NCBI GenBank assembly: GCA_024234855.1
Contig: JACKNN010000001.1
Coordinates: 496,001 to 560,000 of the forward strand
Source: Pseudomonadales bacterium
GTDB lineage: Bacteria > Pseudomonadota > Gammaproteobacteria > Pseudomonadales > Halieaceae
Length of the DNA: 64,000 nucleotides
Direction of reading: 5' to 3'
Shown: positions 18,426 to 26,860 of the stretch, piece by piece
Numbering within the stretch: position 1 is the first letter of the stretch
How the letters are laid out: every line of letters begins with the position of its first letter
Translations under genes and position numbers: made by a program
Notes under the pieces: model-generated
Database searches by the model: none
Told to the model about the DNA's origin: nothing
Seen by the model: only the letters and a program-made list of their open reading frames with translations

Positions 18426-19787
18426 TTAATTTTTCAACAGCGCCGGTAGCCAGGTGGCCATGGCGGGCCAATACCACAGGGCGGCCATCGCCAGGAGCTG
18501 GATCAGTATAAAGGGAACAACGCCCCGGTAGATAGCGCTGGTCGTCACCTCCGGCGGCGCCACGCCGCGCAGGTAGAACAGCGCGAAGCCGAAGGGCGGC
18601 GTGAGAAAAGAGGTTTGCAGGTTCAGGGCGATCATGATTCCCAGCCACAGGGGGTCCACGCCCATGGTCAGCAGGATGGGTCCCACGATAGGGACCACCA
18701 CAAACGTGATCTCTACAAAATCCAGGATAAAGCCCAGCAGGAAGATGACCAGCATCACCACCAGGGTGGCCGCCATGACGCCACCGGGTAGGGTCGCGAA
18801 AAAATGGTGGATGAGCTCCTCGCCGCCGAAGCCACGGAACACCAGCGAGAACACGGCGGCGCCAATCAGGATCAAAAAGACCATTGCCGTAATTTCCATG
18901 GTGTTGATGCACACCTCCCGCAGCCTTGTCGTGTCCATCTGTCGCTTGCCCAGGGCCAGCACCAGTGCGCCGGTAGCGCCGATACCGGCCGCCTCGGTGG
19001 GTGTGGCGGCGCCCGACAGGATGGAACCCAGCACCACCATGATCAGCAACAGTGGCGGCAGCAGCCCCTTCATGATCTCGGCGAAACTGGTGTGCTCCAC
19101 CTCCGCCGCCGGCGCGGCGTCCGGCGTCAACCGGGCGCAGGCCAGCAGGTACAGGATGTACATCGCCACCAGCATCAGGCCGGGTATCAGCGCCCCGACA
19201 AACAGGTCTCCCACCGAGACGGTCTTGGGATTGAATATATCCATATTCAACTGGGCGCGCTGGTAGGCGTTGGAAAGAACATCGCCCAACAGCACCAGCG
19301 CAATGGACGGCGGGATGATCTGGCCCAGCGTACCGGTGGCGCAGATGGTGCCGGCGGCGAGGGAGGGGCGATAGCCGGCCTTCAGCATGCTGGGCAGCGA
19401 CAGCAGGCCCATGGTGACCACGGTGGCGCCGACGATGCCGGTGCTGGCGGCCAGCAGCATGCCGACCACCACCACGGAAATACCCAGGCCGCCGCGCACG
19501 GTGCCAAACAACTTGGCCATGCTGCCCAGCAACTCCTCCGCCACCCGGGATTTTTCCAGGATCACTCCCATCAGGATGAAAAGGGGGACGGCGATGAGCG
19601 TGTCGTTGCTGATGGTGCCGAAGATGCGGCCGGGCAGCGCGGCGAGGAAGCCGGGGTCAAAATGGCCGGCCAGTATGCCCGCGGTGGCAAAGCCCAGGGC
19701 TGTTCCCGCCAGCGTAAAGGCGACCGGGTAGCCCAGCATCAACAGCAGGCAGACCGCGAGGAACATATACAGGGCGATATACTCCAT
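18426..19787 (-). CDS. dctM: TRAP transporter large permease, DctM
   Basis: The ion-coupled permease subunit, 453 residues with about twelve membrane helices. Typical segments are SNDTLIAVPLFILMGVILEKS near the N-terminus, GTLGQIIPPSIALVLLGD, and LNLQTSFLTPPFGFALFYLRG near the end. I chose the ATG at 19787, which overlaps the dctQ stop by one base (TGATG) and gives MEYIALYMF; the frame continues upstream only as overlap with dctQ. Confidence 0.95.
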   Translation of the reverse strand: MEYIALYMFLAVCLLLMLGYPVAFTLAGTALGFATAGILAGHFDPGFLAALPGRIFGTISNDTLIAVPLFILMGVILEKSRVAEELLGSMAKLFGTVRGGLGISVVVVGMLLAASTGIVGATVVTMGLLSLPSMLKAGYRPSLAAGTICATGTLGQIIPPSIALVLLGDVLSNAYQRAQLNMDIFNPKTVSVGDLFVGALIPGLMLVAMYILYLLACARLTPDAAPAAEVEHTSFAEIMKGLLPPLLLIMVVLGSILSGAATPTEAAGIGATGALVLALGKRQMDTTRLREVCINTMEITAMVFLILIGAAVFSLVFRGFGGEELIHHFFATLPGGVMAATLVVMLVIFLLGFILDFVEITFVVVPIVGPILLTMGVDPLWLGIMIALNLQTSFLTPPFGFALFYLRGVAPPEVTTSAIYRGVVPFILIQLLAMAALWYWPAMATWLPALLKN

Positions 19788-20302
19788 CAGGCGACCTGCT
19801 CTTCGACCAGTAGTATCGCGCTGCGCAAGGTCTCCGCCAGTCCCTGCAAAAAAAGATTGAGGGCCATAAGCGGAATGATGCTCTTGAGCAGGAACACCGC
19901 CGGAATGCCGCCCGGGTCTGCAGAGGTTTCGCGGACAAGCCAGGACTCGTTCACATAGTTCCAGCTGGAAAACCCGATAAACGCGCACAGTGGCATCAGG
20001 AAGACGATGCCGCCCAGGCTGTTTACCCAGGCCTGGGTGCGCGGGCTGAAGTTGCGATAGAAAATATCCACCCGCACATGGGCGCCGCTTTTGAGCGCAT
20101 AGGCCATCCCCAGCATAAACAGGCAGCCGTGCATGTAGATGACCGCCTCCTGCGCCATGATCGAGCCGGTATTGAAACCATAGCGCATGACCACGACAAC
20201 CGTGGTCAGCAGGGCCATGGCCAGGACCAGCCAGGCCAGCAGGCGGCCGCTGCGATCAGTGAAAATGTCTATGTAATGCACACAGGCGCGCAGTACAGGC
20301 AT
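19787..20302 (-). CDS. dctQ: TRAP transporter small permease, DctQ
   Basis: The small membrane subunit, 171 residues with four predicted helices, which pairs with DctM. The VVMRYGFNTGSIMAQEAVIYMHGCLFMLGMAYALK region and the short basic VRVDIFYRN loop fit the family. It starts divergently from yaaA, 99 bp away. The start codon is overlapped by a perfect DnaA-box nonamer on the minus strand (20302-20310), which is probably chance. No clear ribosome site is visible. Confidence 0.92.
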   Translation of the reverse strand: MPVLRACVHYIDIFTDRSGRLLAWLVLAMALLTTVVVVMRYGFNTGSIMAQEAVIYMHGCLFMLGMAYALKSGAHVRVDIFYRNFSPRTQAWVNSLGGIVFLMPLCAFIGFSSWNYVNESWLVRETSADPGGIPAVFLLKSIIPLMALNLFLQGLAETLRSAILLVEEQVA

Positions 20303-20401
20303 GTGGATAAGTCTTTTTGATTATTGTGGCGCAGAGTATCATAGCCACTTCCCCGACGTGAAAACTAATTCCGCCTGCTGAACTGACACGGAATCACTGC
20401 G

Positions 20402-21199
20402 ATGTTGACTGTAATTTCCCCGGCTAAAACCCTGGATTTTGACACGCCGCCCGGCAGCCACAGGGCGACCCAGCCGCGCTTCCTCGAGCGCTCTGCCGAG
20501 CTGGTGGATGATGCGCGGGCGCTCAGCCCGGCGGATATCCGCGACCTGATGGGTGTGAGTGAGAAGCTGGCGGAACTCAATTACCGGCGGTTCATGGACT
20601 GGTCACCGCCGTTCAGCCTGGCCAATGCCAAGCAGGCCATACTGGCTTTCAGGGGCGACGTGTATACCGGGCTCGATGCAGACAGCCTCGACGCCGGGCA
20701 ACTCGGTTTTGCCCAGCAGCACCTGCGCATACTGTCCGGCCTTTACGGCCTGTTGCGGCCGCTGGACCTGATGCAGCCCTACCGGCTGGAGATGGGCCTC
20801 AGGTTTGCCAACCGCGGCGGCAGGAACCTGTACGAGTTCTGGGGCGACTCGATTACCCGGGAACTGAATCGTGAGCTGAAACGCCAGTCGAGCAAGCCCG
20901 GTTCAAAGGTGCTGGTGAACCTGGCGTCCAACGAGTACTTTCATGCGATCCAGGCAGGGGCGCTGGCAGCGGACATCATCACGCCCGTGTTCAAGGACCT
21001 CAAGGGCGGCAAGTACAAGATCATCAGTTTCTTCGCCAAGAAGGCCCGTGGCCAGATGGCGCGGTTTATCATCGACCGCCAACTCGATGACCCCGCCGGC
21101 CTGAAGAAATTCAACACCGACGGCTACCGTTACAGCAAGGCGGAATCAACTGCCCGCGAGTGGGTGTTCACCCGTGACGCGCCGCCCGCCGCAGCGTAG
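20402..21199 (+). CDS. yaaA: Peroxide stress protein YaaA
   Basis: A 265-residue member of the YaaA/DUF328 family, which in E. coli limits free iron and DNA damage during hydrogen peroxide stress. The opening MLTVISPAKTLDF and the internal motifs LSGLYGLLRPLDLMQPYRLEMG, NLASNEYF and KKARGQMARFII are characteristic. The upstream gap holds a possible TATCAT -10 at 20337-20342. The DUF938 gene follows after 20 bp, so the two are probably cotranscribed. Confidence 0.95.
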   Translation: MLTVISPAKTLDFDTPPGSHRATQPRFLERSAELVDDARALSPADIRDLMGVSEKLAELNYRRFMDWSPPFSLANAKQAILAFRGDVYTGLDADSLDAGQLGFAQQHLRILSGLYGLLRPLDLMQPYRLEMGLRFANRGGRNLYEFWGDSITRELNRELKRQSSKPGSKVLVNLASNEYFHAIQAGALAADIITPVFKDLKGGKYKIISFFAKKARGQMARFIIDRQLDDPAGLKKFNTDGYRYSKAESTAREWVFTRDAPPAAA

Positions 21200-21219
21200 C
21201 CGGCGCGAGGAACACCACT

Positions 21220-21813
21220 GTGACTGAACTGCCCTTTTCGCAGTCCTGCGAAAACAACAAATCCTTTATCCTGGATATTCTGCGCGAGGCCTTTGCCGAC
21301 AGGCAGGAGGTGCTTGAGATCGCCAGCGGCACCGGCCAGCACGCCTGCCACTTCGCCGCCAATATGCCCTGGTTGCGGTGGCAGCCGACGGAAATGCCGG
21401 AGCACCTGCCCCTGCTGGAGCCGCGCTGCAGCGCCTATGCCGGTACCAACCTGTTGCCGCCCCTGGCACTGGATGTCCGCACCTGTCCCTGGCCCATGGC
21501 CGTGCCCGATGCTCTGTTCAGTGCCAACAGCCTGCATATCATGGCGTTTTCGGCGGTTGAGCTGTTGTTTGAGGTGCTGGCTCGCGACGCCGACGCCGAT
21601 ACGGTGTTGGCGGTTTACGGCCCTTTCAACTACAACGGCCAATACACCAGCCCCAGCAATGCCAGCTTCGACCAGTGGCTGGCGCAGCGGAACCCGGACA
21701 GCGCCATCCGTGATTTCGAAGCGGTGGACCGGTTGGCGGGGAGCGCCGGTTTCGCCCTGCAGGGGGACCACGAAATGCCGGCCCACAACAGGCTGCTGGT
21801 CTGGCGCCGGTAA
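21220..21813 (+). CDS. DUF938 SAM-dependent methyltransferase-like protein
   Basis: A 197-residue Rossmann-fold protein. LPFSQSCENNKSFILDIL and the SAM-binding glycine loop LEIASGTGQHACHF are those of the DUF938 family, whose substrates are unknown. The start is a GTG at 21220 behind GAGGAAC. The function is not known beyond the likely use of S-adenosylmethionine. It ends 40 bp from the convergent FemAB-like gene. Confidence 0.85.
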   Translation: MTELPFSQSCENNKSFILDILREAFADRQEVLEIASGTGQHACHFAANMPWLRWQPTEMPEHLPLLEPRCSAYAGTNLLPPLALDVRTCPWPMAVPDALFSANSLHIMAFSAVELLFEVLARDADADTVLAVYGPFNYNGQYTSPSNASFDQWLAQRNPDSAIRDFEAVDRLAGSAGFALQGDHEMPAHNRLLVWRR

Positions 21814-21836
21814 ACGTCAAGCGTCTGTGCGAGAGT

Positions 21837-21853
21837 GGGCCCTGCGCGGGCCC
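21837..21853. terminator. Short GC hairpin between convergent genes
   Basis: GGGCCC (21837-21842) and GGGCCC (21848-21853) pair around TGCGC, directly next to the stop codon of the minus-strand gene. No T-run is present, so termination is only a guess from position. Confidence 0.3.
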
Positions 21854-23002
21854 CTATCCCGGGGGCTCCCTGAACGGCAACAGCGTCGTGGCGTCCCTGA
21901 GGTAGTCCGCGCTGTGCAGCGCCTCACTGCGGGTGAAGTCGGCCACTGCCGCGGACAGGCGCGGGTCGGCTATCCAGTGATTTGACCAGGTGGGCACGGG
22001 TCTGAACCCCCGCTGGATCTTGTGCTCGCCCTGGGCCCCCGGATCGAATCTCTTCAAGCCCATTGCAATGCAATACTCAATGCCCCGGTAATAGCAGGCC
22101 TCGAAATGGAGGCAGTCGTATTCCTGTTCACAGCCCCAGTAGCGGCCATACAGGGTGTCTTTGGAGCGAAAGTACAGGGCGCCTGCCACTGCCTGGTCAT
22201 CACGATAGGCCAGTACCATCACCGCCTGCTCGCCCAGCAGCGGTGCGACCTGGGTGAAAAACTCGCGGCTGAGGTAGCCGCCATGACCACTGCGCTTGGC
22301 ATACGTCTGTTGGTAAAACCGGTAAAACTGCTGCCAGTGCCGGGGGCTGATGTCAGCGCCGCAGAGGGTCTTCAGGGTCAGGCCCTGCTCTGCGACCCGG
22401 GCGCGTTCGCGCCTGAGGCTTTTGCGCTTGCGGCTGGTAAAGCCCGCCAGGAAGTCTTCGAAACAGGTGTAAGCCTCGTTGAACCAGTGGAACTGGGTGG
22501 CGGTGCGCCGGTGCAGGCCGGCCTGCAGCAGCTGGGCGGCGATGGCCTCCTCGGGAAACAGTACATGCCAGGATGAAATGCCCCGCCTGTCAGCAAACTG
22601 CCTGACCGCCGCCAGCGCCGCCTGCCAGGTTGCATTCAGGTCGGCACCGGTCCGTGCACACAGGCGTGGCCCGGTGGCCGGGGTGAAAGGAATCGCGGTT
22701 ACCAGCTTGGGGTAGTAGTGCAGTCCGCTGCGCTGCCAGGCGTCCGCCCAGGACCAGTCGAAGACGTATTCGCCGTAGGAGTGGGACTTCAGGTACAGCG
22801 GCATGAGCGCGAGGATTCCCGCCTCGTCGCGCAACAACAGGTGGCACGGTTGCCAGCCGGTTTCGGCATTGGCGCAGCCAGTCCGTTCAAGGCCATAGAG
22901 AAACTCATGGCGCAGGAAGGGATAGTCCGTGCCCGTGACAGCATTCCACTCGCCGGCTGAAATCCGTTCCAGGCTGGTGAGAAACTCGGCGTGTACGCTC
23001 AT
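21854..23002 (-). CDS. FemAB-like / GNAT-fold N-acyltransferase (DUF482 family)
   Basis: A 382-residue protein of the FemAB-like family PF04339 (older name DUF482), related to the aminoacyl or peptidoglycan-type GNAT transferases. Typical stretches are LRHEFLYGLERTGC, SYGEYVFDWSWADAWQRSG and KIQRGFRPVPTWSNHWI. Substrate and role are unknown. It starts 12 bp after the ubiA stop on the same strand, so it is probably the third gene of a ubiC-ubiA transcript, though a link to ubiquinone is not shown. Confidence 0.8.
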   Translation of the reverse strand: MSVHAEFLTSLERISAGEWNAVTGTDYPFLRHEFLYGLERTGCANAETGWQPCHLLLRDEAGILALMPLYLKSHSYGEYVFDWSWADAWQRSGLHYYPKLVTAIPFTPATGPRLCARTGADLNATWQAALAAVRQFADRRGISSWHVLFPEEAIAAQLLQAGLHRRTATQFHWFNEAYTCFEDFLAGFTSRKRKSLRRERARVAEQGLTLKTLCGADISPRHWQQFYRFYQQTYAKRSGHGGYLSREFFTQVAPLLGEQAVMVLAYRDDQAVAGALYFRSKDTLYGRYWGCEQEYDCLHFEACYYRGIEYCIAMGLKRFDPGAQGEHKIQRGFRPVPTWSNHWIADPRLSAAVADFTRSEALHSADYLRDATTLLPFREPPG

Positions 23003-23014
23003 GCCGTGCCCGCT

Positions 23015-23875
23015 TCAGCCGCCGTAGTGCAGGACGATGCCCAGGAGTATCGCCAGGCCCGTCCAGTTGTTGTGCAGGAAGGCCTTGAAGCAGGCGTCGC
23101 GCTCGCGTCTGCGAATCAGGTACTGGTGGTAGCCAAAAAGCGCGGCGGACACCCCCAGGGACAGATTGAACCAGGCACCCAGGGCGAACGCGCGGCCGGC
23201 CAGGCACAGGGTCAGCAGGCAGAGTATCTGCAGAATGGCGATGATGAGGCGGTCGTGGCGCCCGAACAGAATAGCAGTGGATTTGACGCCGGCGGGGATA
23301 TCGTCATCCCGGTCGACCATGGCGTACATGGTGTCGTAGGTCACTACCCAACAGATGTTCCCCAGGAATATCAGCCAGAGCGTGGCCGGCAGCTCCTCCC
23401 GCTGGGCTGCGAAAGCCATGGGGATGCCCCAGGAGAAAGCCAGGCCCAGCACCAGCTGCGGCAGGTGGGTGTAGCGTTTCATGAAAGGATAGGTGGAGGC
23501 CAGCAGCACGGCGGCGACAGAGAGGGCGATGGTCAGGGTATTGGTAAACAATACCAGCACAAAGGCCAGCAGCATCAGCACCACAAACAGGATGCGTGCC
23601 TCGCTTTCGGTCACGGTTCCGGTGACCAGGGGTCGGCCGCTGGTGCGTTTCACCGCCCCGTCTATTCCGCGGTCGGCGAGGTCGTTGATAATGCAACCGG
23701 CGGAGCGGGTCAGGAAGGTGCCCGCGACGAAGATGGCCAGCAGCTTGAAGTCGGGCAGGCCTTCCGCGGCGATCCACAGCGCCCACAGGGTGGGCCACAG
23801 CAGCAGCAGGGTGCCGATCGGTTTGTCAGCGCGTATAAGCTGCAACAGTGCGCGGGTTTTGGATGTACTCGCCAT
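23015..23875 (-). CDS. ubiA: 4-hydroxybenzoate polyprenyltransferase
   Basis: Membrane enzyme that attaches the polyprenyl chain to 4-hydroxybenzoate in ubiquinone synthesis. The 286-residue protein is close to E. coli UbiA (290). The two Asp-rich metal/diphosphate motifs are NDLADRGID and YDTMYAMVDRDDD. The ATG at 23875 gives the usual short N-terminus before TRALLQLIRADKPIGTLLL. It lies 46 bp after ubiC. Confidence 0.97.
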   Translation of the reverse strand: MASTSKTRALLQLIRADKPIGTLLLLWPTLWALWIAAEGLPDFKLLAIFVAGTFLTRSAGCIINDLADRGIDGAVKRTSGRPLVTGTVTESEARILFVVLMLLAFVLVLFTNTLTIALSVAAVLLASTYPFMKRYTHLPQLVLGLAFSWGIPMAFAAQREELPATLWLIFLGNICWVVTYDTMYAMVDRDDDIPAGVKSTAILFGRHDRLIIAILQILCLLTLCLAGRAFALGAWFNLSLGVSAALFGYHQYLIRRRERDACFKAFLHNNWTGLAILLGIVLHYGG

Positions 23876-23921
23876 GATCGGTTCTGTATCGGTTGTGTGA
23901 CTGCTGCGGGAAGGGCCAAGC

Positions 23922-24551
23922 TTACTGGGTTGGCGGCACAATTGCAGCGTCCACCTTGCCCCGCTGGGCCCTGTGGACCGCCAGTGCGCCCGCCCAGGGG
24001 GTAAAGCCCTGCAGAAACACCTCGCTCACCATCAGGGCGCGGCCAGCCATGACGAAGCGGGAGCGCCTGCCCCAGGCTGGGGTGGCCTGGCGCAGGTCGG
24101 CCGGCAGGTACTCACTGTCGCCCGCCATCAGTGACAGCTCGAAGGGACTGCGGTGCATGCCGGGGTGTTTGAACAGGATGGTCCCCAGGGACCGGTTCTG
24201 AAGATGGCGAAGGTGGGCGAGATCGCCGGTCAGGCTGGTTATGGGAAAAATACTGCGGGCGAACACCACCGTCTGCCCACCCAGCTTCAGGCTGACCTCC
24301 CGCACCAGCGCCCGCTGGCGGGGCGGTACCGCCAGCAGGGTGCTCTCGGACAACAGCGGGGTATGCCAACCCTGGTAGCGGCGTTCTACCTGGAATACCC
24401 CGCGGTTGAGTCCCACCAGGCGAGCCGTCAGAGAGCTGTCATCGAGCAGCCAGCGCCGGTACCCCGGGGGCAAAGTGGCCGCAGTGTATTGCCGGCTTGG
24501 CCGCCAACGGGGCTCGCGGCTGATCTGGCGGGGGTGGTAACACTGGGGCAC
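23922..24551 (-). CDS. ubiC: Chorismate lyase
   Basis: Splits chorismate into 4-hydroxybenzoate and pyruvate, the first committed step of ubiquinone synthesis. Active-site elements can be seen: VREVSL (product-binding Arg), NRSLGTILF, WGRRSRF and the catalytic Glu in VSEVFL. At 209 residues it is longer than E. coli UbiC (165), through a somewhat longer N-terminus and about 25 extra C-terminal residues. The start is a GTG without a strong ribosome site, so the exact start is uncertain. Confidence 0.9.
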   Translation of the reverse strand: MPQCYHPRQISREPRWRPSRQYTAATLPPGYRRWLLDDSSLTARLVGLNRGVFQVERRYQGWHTPLLSESTLLAVPPRQRALVREVSLKLGGQTVVFARSIFPITSLTGDLAHLRHLQNRSLGTILFKHPGMHRSPFELSLMAGDSEYLPADLRQATPAWGRRSRFVMAGRALMVSEVFLQGFTPWAGALAVHRAQRGKVDAAIVPPTQ

Positions 24552-24662
24552 GGTGACGCAGGTTCCTGGCTCGCGGAAGGCGCGAGGATGCGCGATAGGG
24601 CGGGGGCATGCAAGTCCGGGGCTTCCGGTTCAGCCTGGTCCGCTGCGGGCGGGATAAAACCC

Positions 24663-24690
24663 TTGCACAAATTACAGACAACCCTATAGT
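24663..24690 (+). promoter_or_regulatory. Predicted promoter of the rubredoxin fusion gene
   Basis: TTGCAC (24663-24668) and TATAGT (24685-24690) are 16 bp apart. They lie in the divergent gap between ubiC and the rubredoxin gene (24552-24834) and leave a leader of about 140 nt. The remainder of this gap shows no gene. Confidence 0.55.
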
Positions 24691-24834
24691 GTTGCGATCC
24701 AAATTTTGACCATTACCGGGTCGGGCAAATACACCCCTGCGCGCAGGCGACCCCATTCAGCCCACCGCGGATGGGCCGCACCCTCGGGCGGCCGCCGGCG
24801 GCTCCGCCCCGGAAAGCACAGAGAGAGAAGTGAC

Positions 24835-26205
24835 ATGAGTAAATACGAGTGCATCGTTTGTGGCCTTATCTACGATGAGAAAGAAGGCTGGCCGGATGAT
24901 GGCATCGCGCCGGGTACCCGATGGGCCGATGTGCCCGAGGACTGGCTGTGTCCGGATTGCGGCGTGGGCAAGGAAGATTTTGAGTTACTCGAGGAGGCGC
25001 CGGTAGACGACACCCCGCACCACGAGGAGCCCGTAGTGGATAAAGTACACGCGCCGGTGGTCATTCTCGGCACCGGTCTGGCCGGTTACGGCCTGGCGAA
25101 GGAATTTCGCAAGTACGATGACAGCACGCCACTGATACTCATCACCTCGGATGACGGCCGCTCCTATTCCAAGCCGATGTTGTCCACCGGCTATACCAAG
25201 GACCACAGCGCCAACGACCTGGCCCAGCTCGATGCGGGCAGTATGGCCCGTATGCTCAAGGCCAGCGTCTGGACCATGACCCGGGTAAACGAGATCGATA
25301 CCGCCAACCAGCTGATCAGGGTGGGCGATGCCCAGACCGCCATCCATTACGGCAAGCTGGTGCTCGCCGTGGGCGCCGAGGTGATCAGCCCGCCCATCCA
25401 GGGCGACGCGCTGGAGCGGGTCTATTCGGTGAACGACCTGCTGGACTACGACGATTTCCGCAGCGCCGTGGCCAAGAATAAGGTGAAGAAGATCTGCATT
25501 ATCGGCGGCGGCCTGATCGGGTGCGAATTTACCAATGATCTGATCAATGGCGGCTTCGAGGTGGAGGCGGTCGACCCCCTGGGCTATTGCCTGCCGACCC
25601 TGCTGCCCGAGGCGGCCGGCAAGGCGGTACAGGCGGCGCTGGAGGCGAAGGGCGCGAAATTCCATTTCGGCCCGCTGGTCACCGCCGTCAACAAGGCCGA
25701 CAACGGCGTGTTGGTCAGCCTGAACAACGGCGCGACGATTGCCGCTGATATCGTGGTATCCGCGGTGGGTGTTCGCCCCCGTACCGGACTGGCCAGGGCG
25801 TCGGGCATCGCGACCAACCGGGGTATCGTCACCAACCGCCTGCTGGAAACCAGCGCGCCCAATGTCTACGCCATGGGTGATTGTGCCGAAGTGGCCGGAC
25901 ATGTACTGGTGTATGTGGCGCCCCTGATGGCGGCGGCCCGGGCCCTGGGCAAAACCCTGGCTGGTGAGCCCACCGAGGTCAGCTATCCCGCCATGCCTGT
26001 CACGATCAAGACCCCGGCCTGCCCGGTTGTCGTGGCGCCGCCCGCTGCGGGGGTCGAGGGCCAATGGGTCATTGCGGCCGATGGCTGCAATGTCAAAGCG
26101 GAGTTTCGCGACCCCGGTGGCAAGCTGCTGGGCTTTGCCCTGACCGGCGAGGCCACCCGGGAGAAAATGGCGCTGCAGAAAGAACTGCCGGCCATCATGG
26201 CCTGA
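24835..26205 (+). CDS. Fused rubredoxin / rubredoxin--NAD+ reductase
   Basis: A 456-residue fusion. Residues 1-50 are a rubredoxin with the four iron-binding cysteines C6, C9, C39 and C42 (CIVCG, CPDCG). After an acidic linker, an FAD/NAD reductase begins near residue 74 (VVILGTGLAGYG), with the NAD-binding loop IIGGGLIGCEF and the terminal FAD motif NVYAMGDCAEV. Such pairs pass electrons from NADH to alkane hydroxylases or to oxygen-stress reductases. In Pseudomonas the parts are separate genes. The ATG at 24835 follows AGAGAGAAG. Confidence 0.93.
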   Translation: MSKYECIVCGLIYDEKEGWPDDGIAPGTRWADVPEDWLCPDCGVGKEDFELLEEAPVDDTPHHEEPVVDKVHAPVVILGTGLAGYGLAKEFRKYDDSTPLILITSDDGRSYSKPMLSTGYTKDHSANDLAQLDAGSMARMLKASVWTMTRVNEIDTANQLIRVGDAQTAIHYGKLVLAVGAEVISPPIQGDALERVYSVNDLLDYDDFRSAVAKNKVKKICIIGGGLIGCEFTNDLINGGFEVEAVDPLGYCLPTLLPEAAGKAVQAALEAKGAKFHFGPLVTAVNKADNGVLVSLNNGATIAADIVVSAVGVRPRTGLARASGIATNRGIVTNRLLETSAPNVYAMGDCAEVAGHVLVYVAPLMAAARALGKTLAGEPTEVSYPAMPVTIKTPACPVVVAPPAAGVEGQWVIAADGCNVKAEFRDPGGKLLGFALTGEATREKMALQKELPAIMA

Positions 26206-26798
26206 TGGCGGTCGGGACGATGGTCTCGGCCATCACCCCGGCCACCGCTGAAGCCACTATCCGGCGCTGGCTGGCGAGTTTTGTTGTTGGCCTCAATCTC
26301 TGCCCTTTTGCGCGTCCGCTGCTGGGTGCTGAGGGCCTGCGTATTGCCATCTGCAACGAGACCACCTCGCCAGCCCTGCGACTGGCCTTCCTGCAGGAGC
26401 TGGATTTGCTCCAGTGCAGCAGCGAGCAGCAAATCGCCACCACCGTGCTTGCATATCCCTCTGCCCTGGGGGATTTTTCCGGGTACCTGGATTTTGTCGA
26501 TGAAGCCCAGGGCCTGCTCAGCGCAGCCGGGCTGGCGGGAGTGGTTCAGCTCGCGAGCTTTCACCCGCACTACCGGTTCGCGGGGGAGGCGGAGGGGGCC
26601 GCCAGCCACTACAGCAATCGCTCGCCCTATCCGCTGATTCACCTGCTGCGCGAGAGTATGCTCACCCGGGTACTGCAGGACTATCCTCACCCGGAAAAAA
26701 TCCCTGCCAACAATATCCGCAGCCTGGACCAGCTGGGGGTCGATGAGCTCGAGGCGCGCTGGCGGGCCCTGTTCAGCTCAGCTGAACCAGGCGCCTGA
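26205..26798 (+). CDS. DUF1415 family protein
   Basis: A 197-residue protein of the DUF1415 family. Characteristic pieces are IRRWLASFVVGLNLCPFARPLL, YPSALGDFSGYLDFVDEAQ and LASFHPHYRFAG followed by NRSPYPLIHLLRE. Function is unknown. Its ATG overlaps the stop of the rubredoxin fusion by one base (TGATG), so translation is likely coupled. A second in-frame ATG at 26220 is possible. Confidence 0.85.
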   Translation: MAVGTMVSAITPATAEATIRRWLASFVVGLNLCPFARPLLGAEGLRIAICNETTSPALRLAFLQELDLLQCSSEQQIATTVLAYPSALGDFSGYLDFVDEAQGLLSAAGLAGVVQLASFHPHYRFAGEAEGAASHYSNRSPYPLIHLLRESMLTRVLQDYPHPEKIPANNIRSLDQLGVDELEARWRALFSSAEPGA

Positions 26799-26860
26799 CC
26801 GGGTGCGCTGTTCCGGCGCGGCTGAATCCCCGTGCATTGTGGCTATTTACCCACGATGGC

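Noticed and set aside
18804..19958. 384-codon plus-strand frame opposite dctM
   Set aside because: Repetitive His/Gln/Gly composition from reverse-reading membrane codons; dctM is well supported.
20302..20310. Perfect DnaA box (TTATCCACA on the minus strand) at the dctQ start codon
   Set aside because: A single nonamer is expected about once in every 100-130 kb by chance, and there is no cluster or AT-rich unwinding region, so it is not an origin.
22991..24004. 337-codon plus-strand frame opposite ubiA
   Set aside because: Shadow frame with no family resemblance; ubiA and its motifs are clear.
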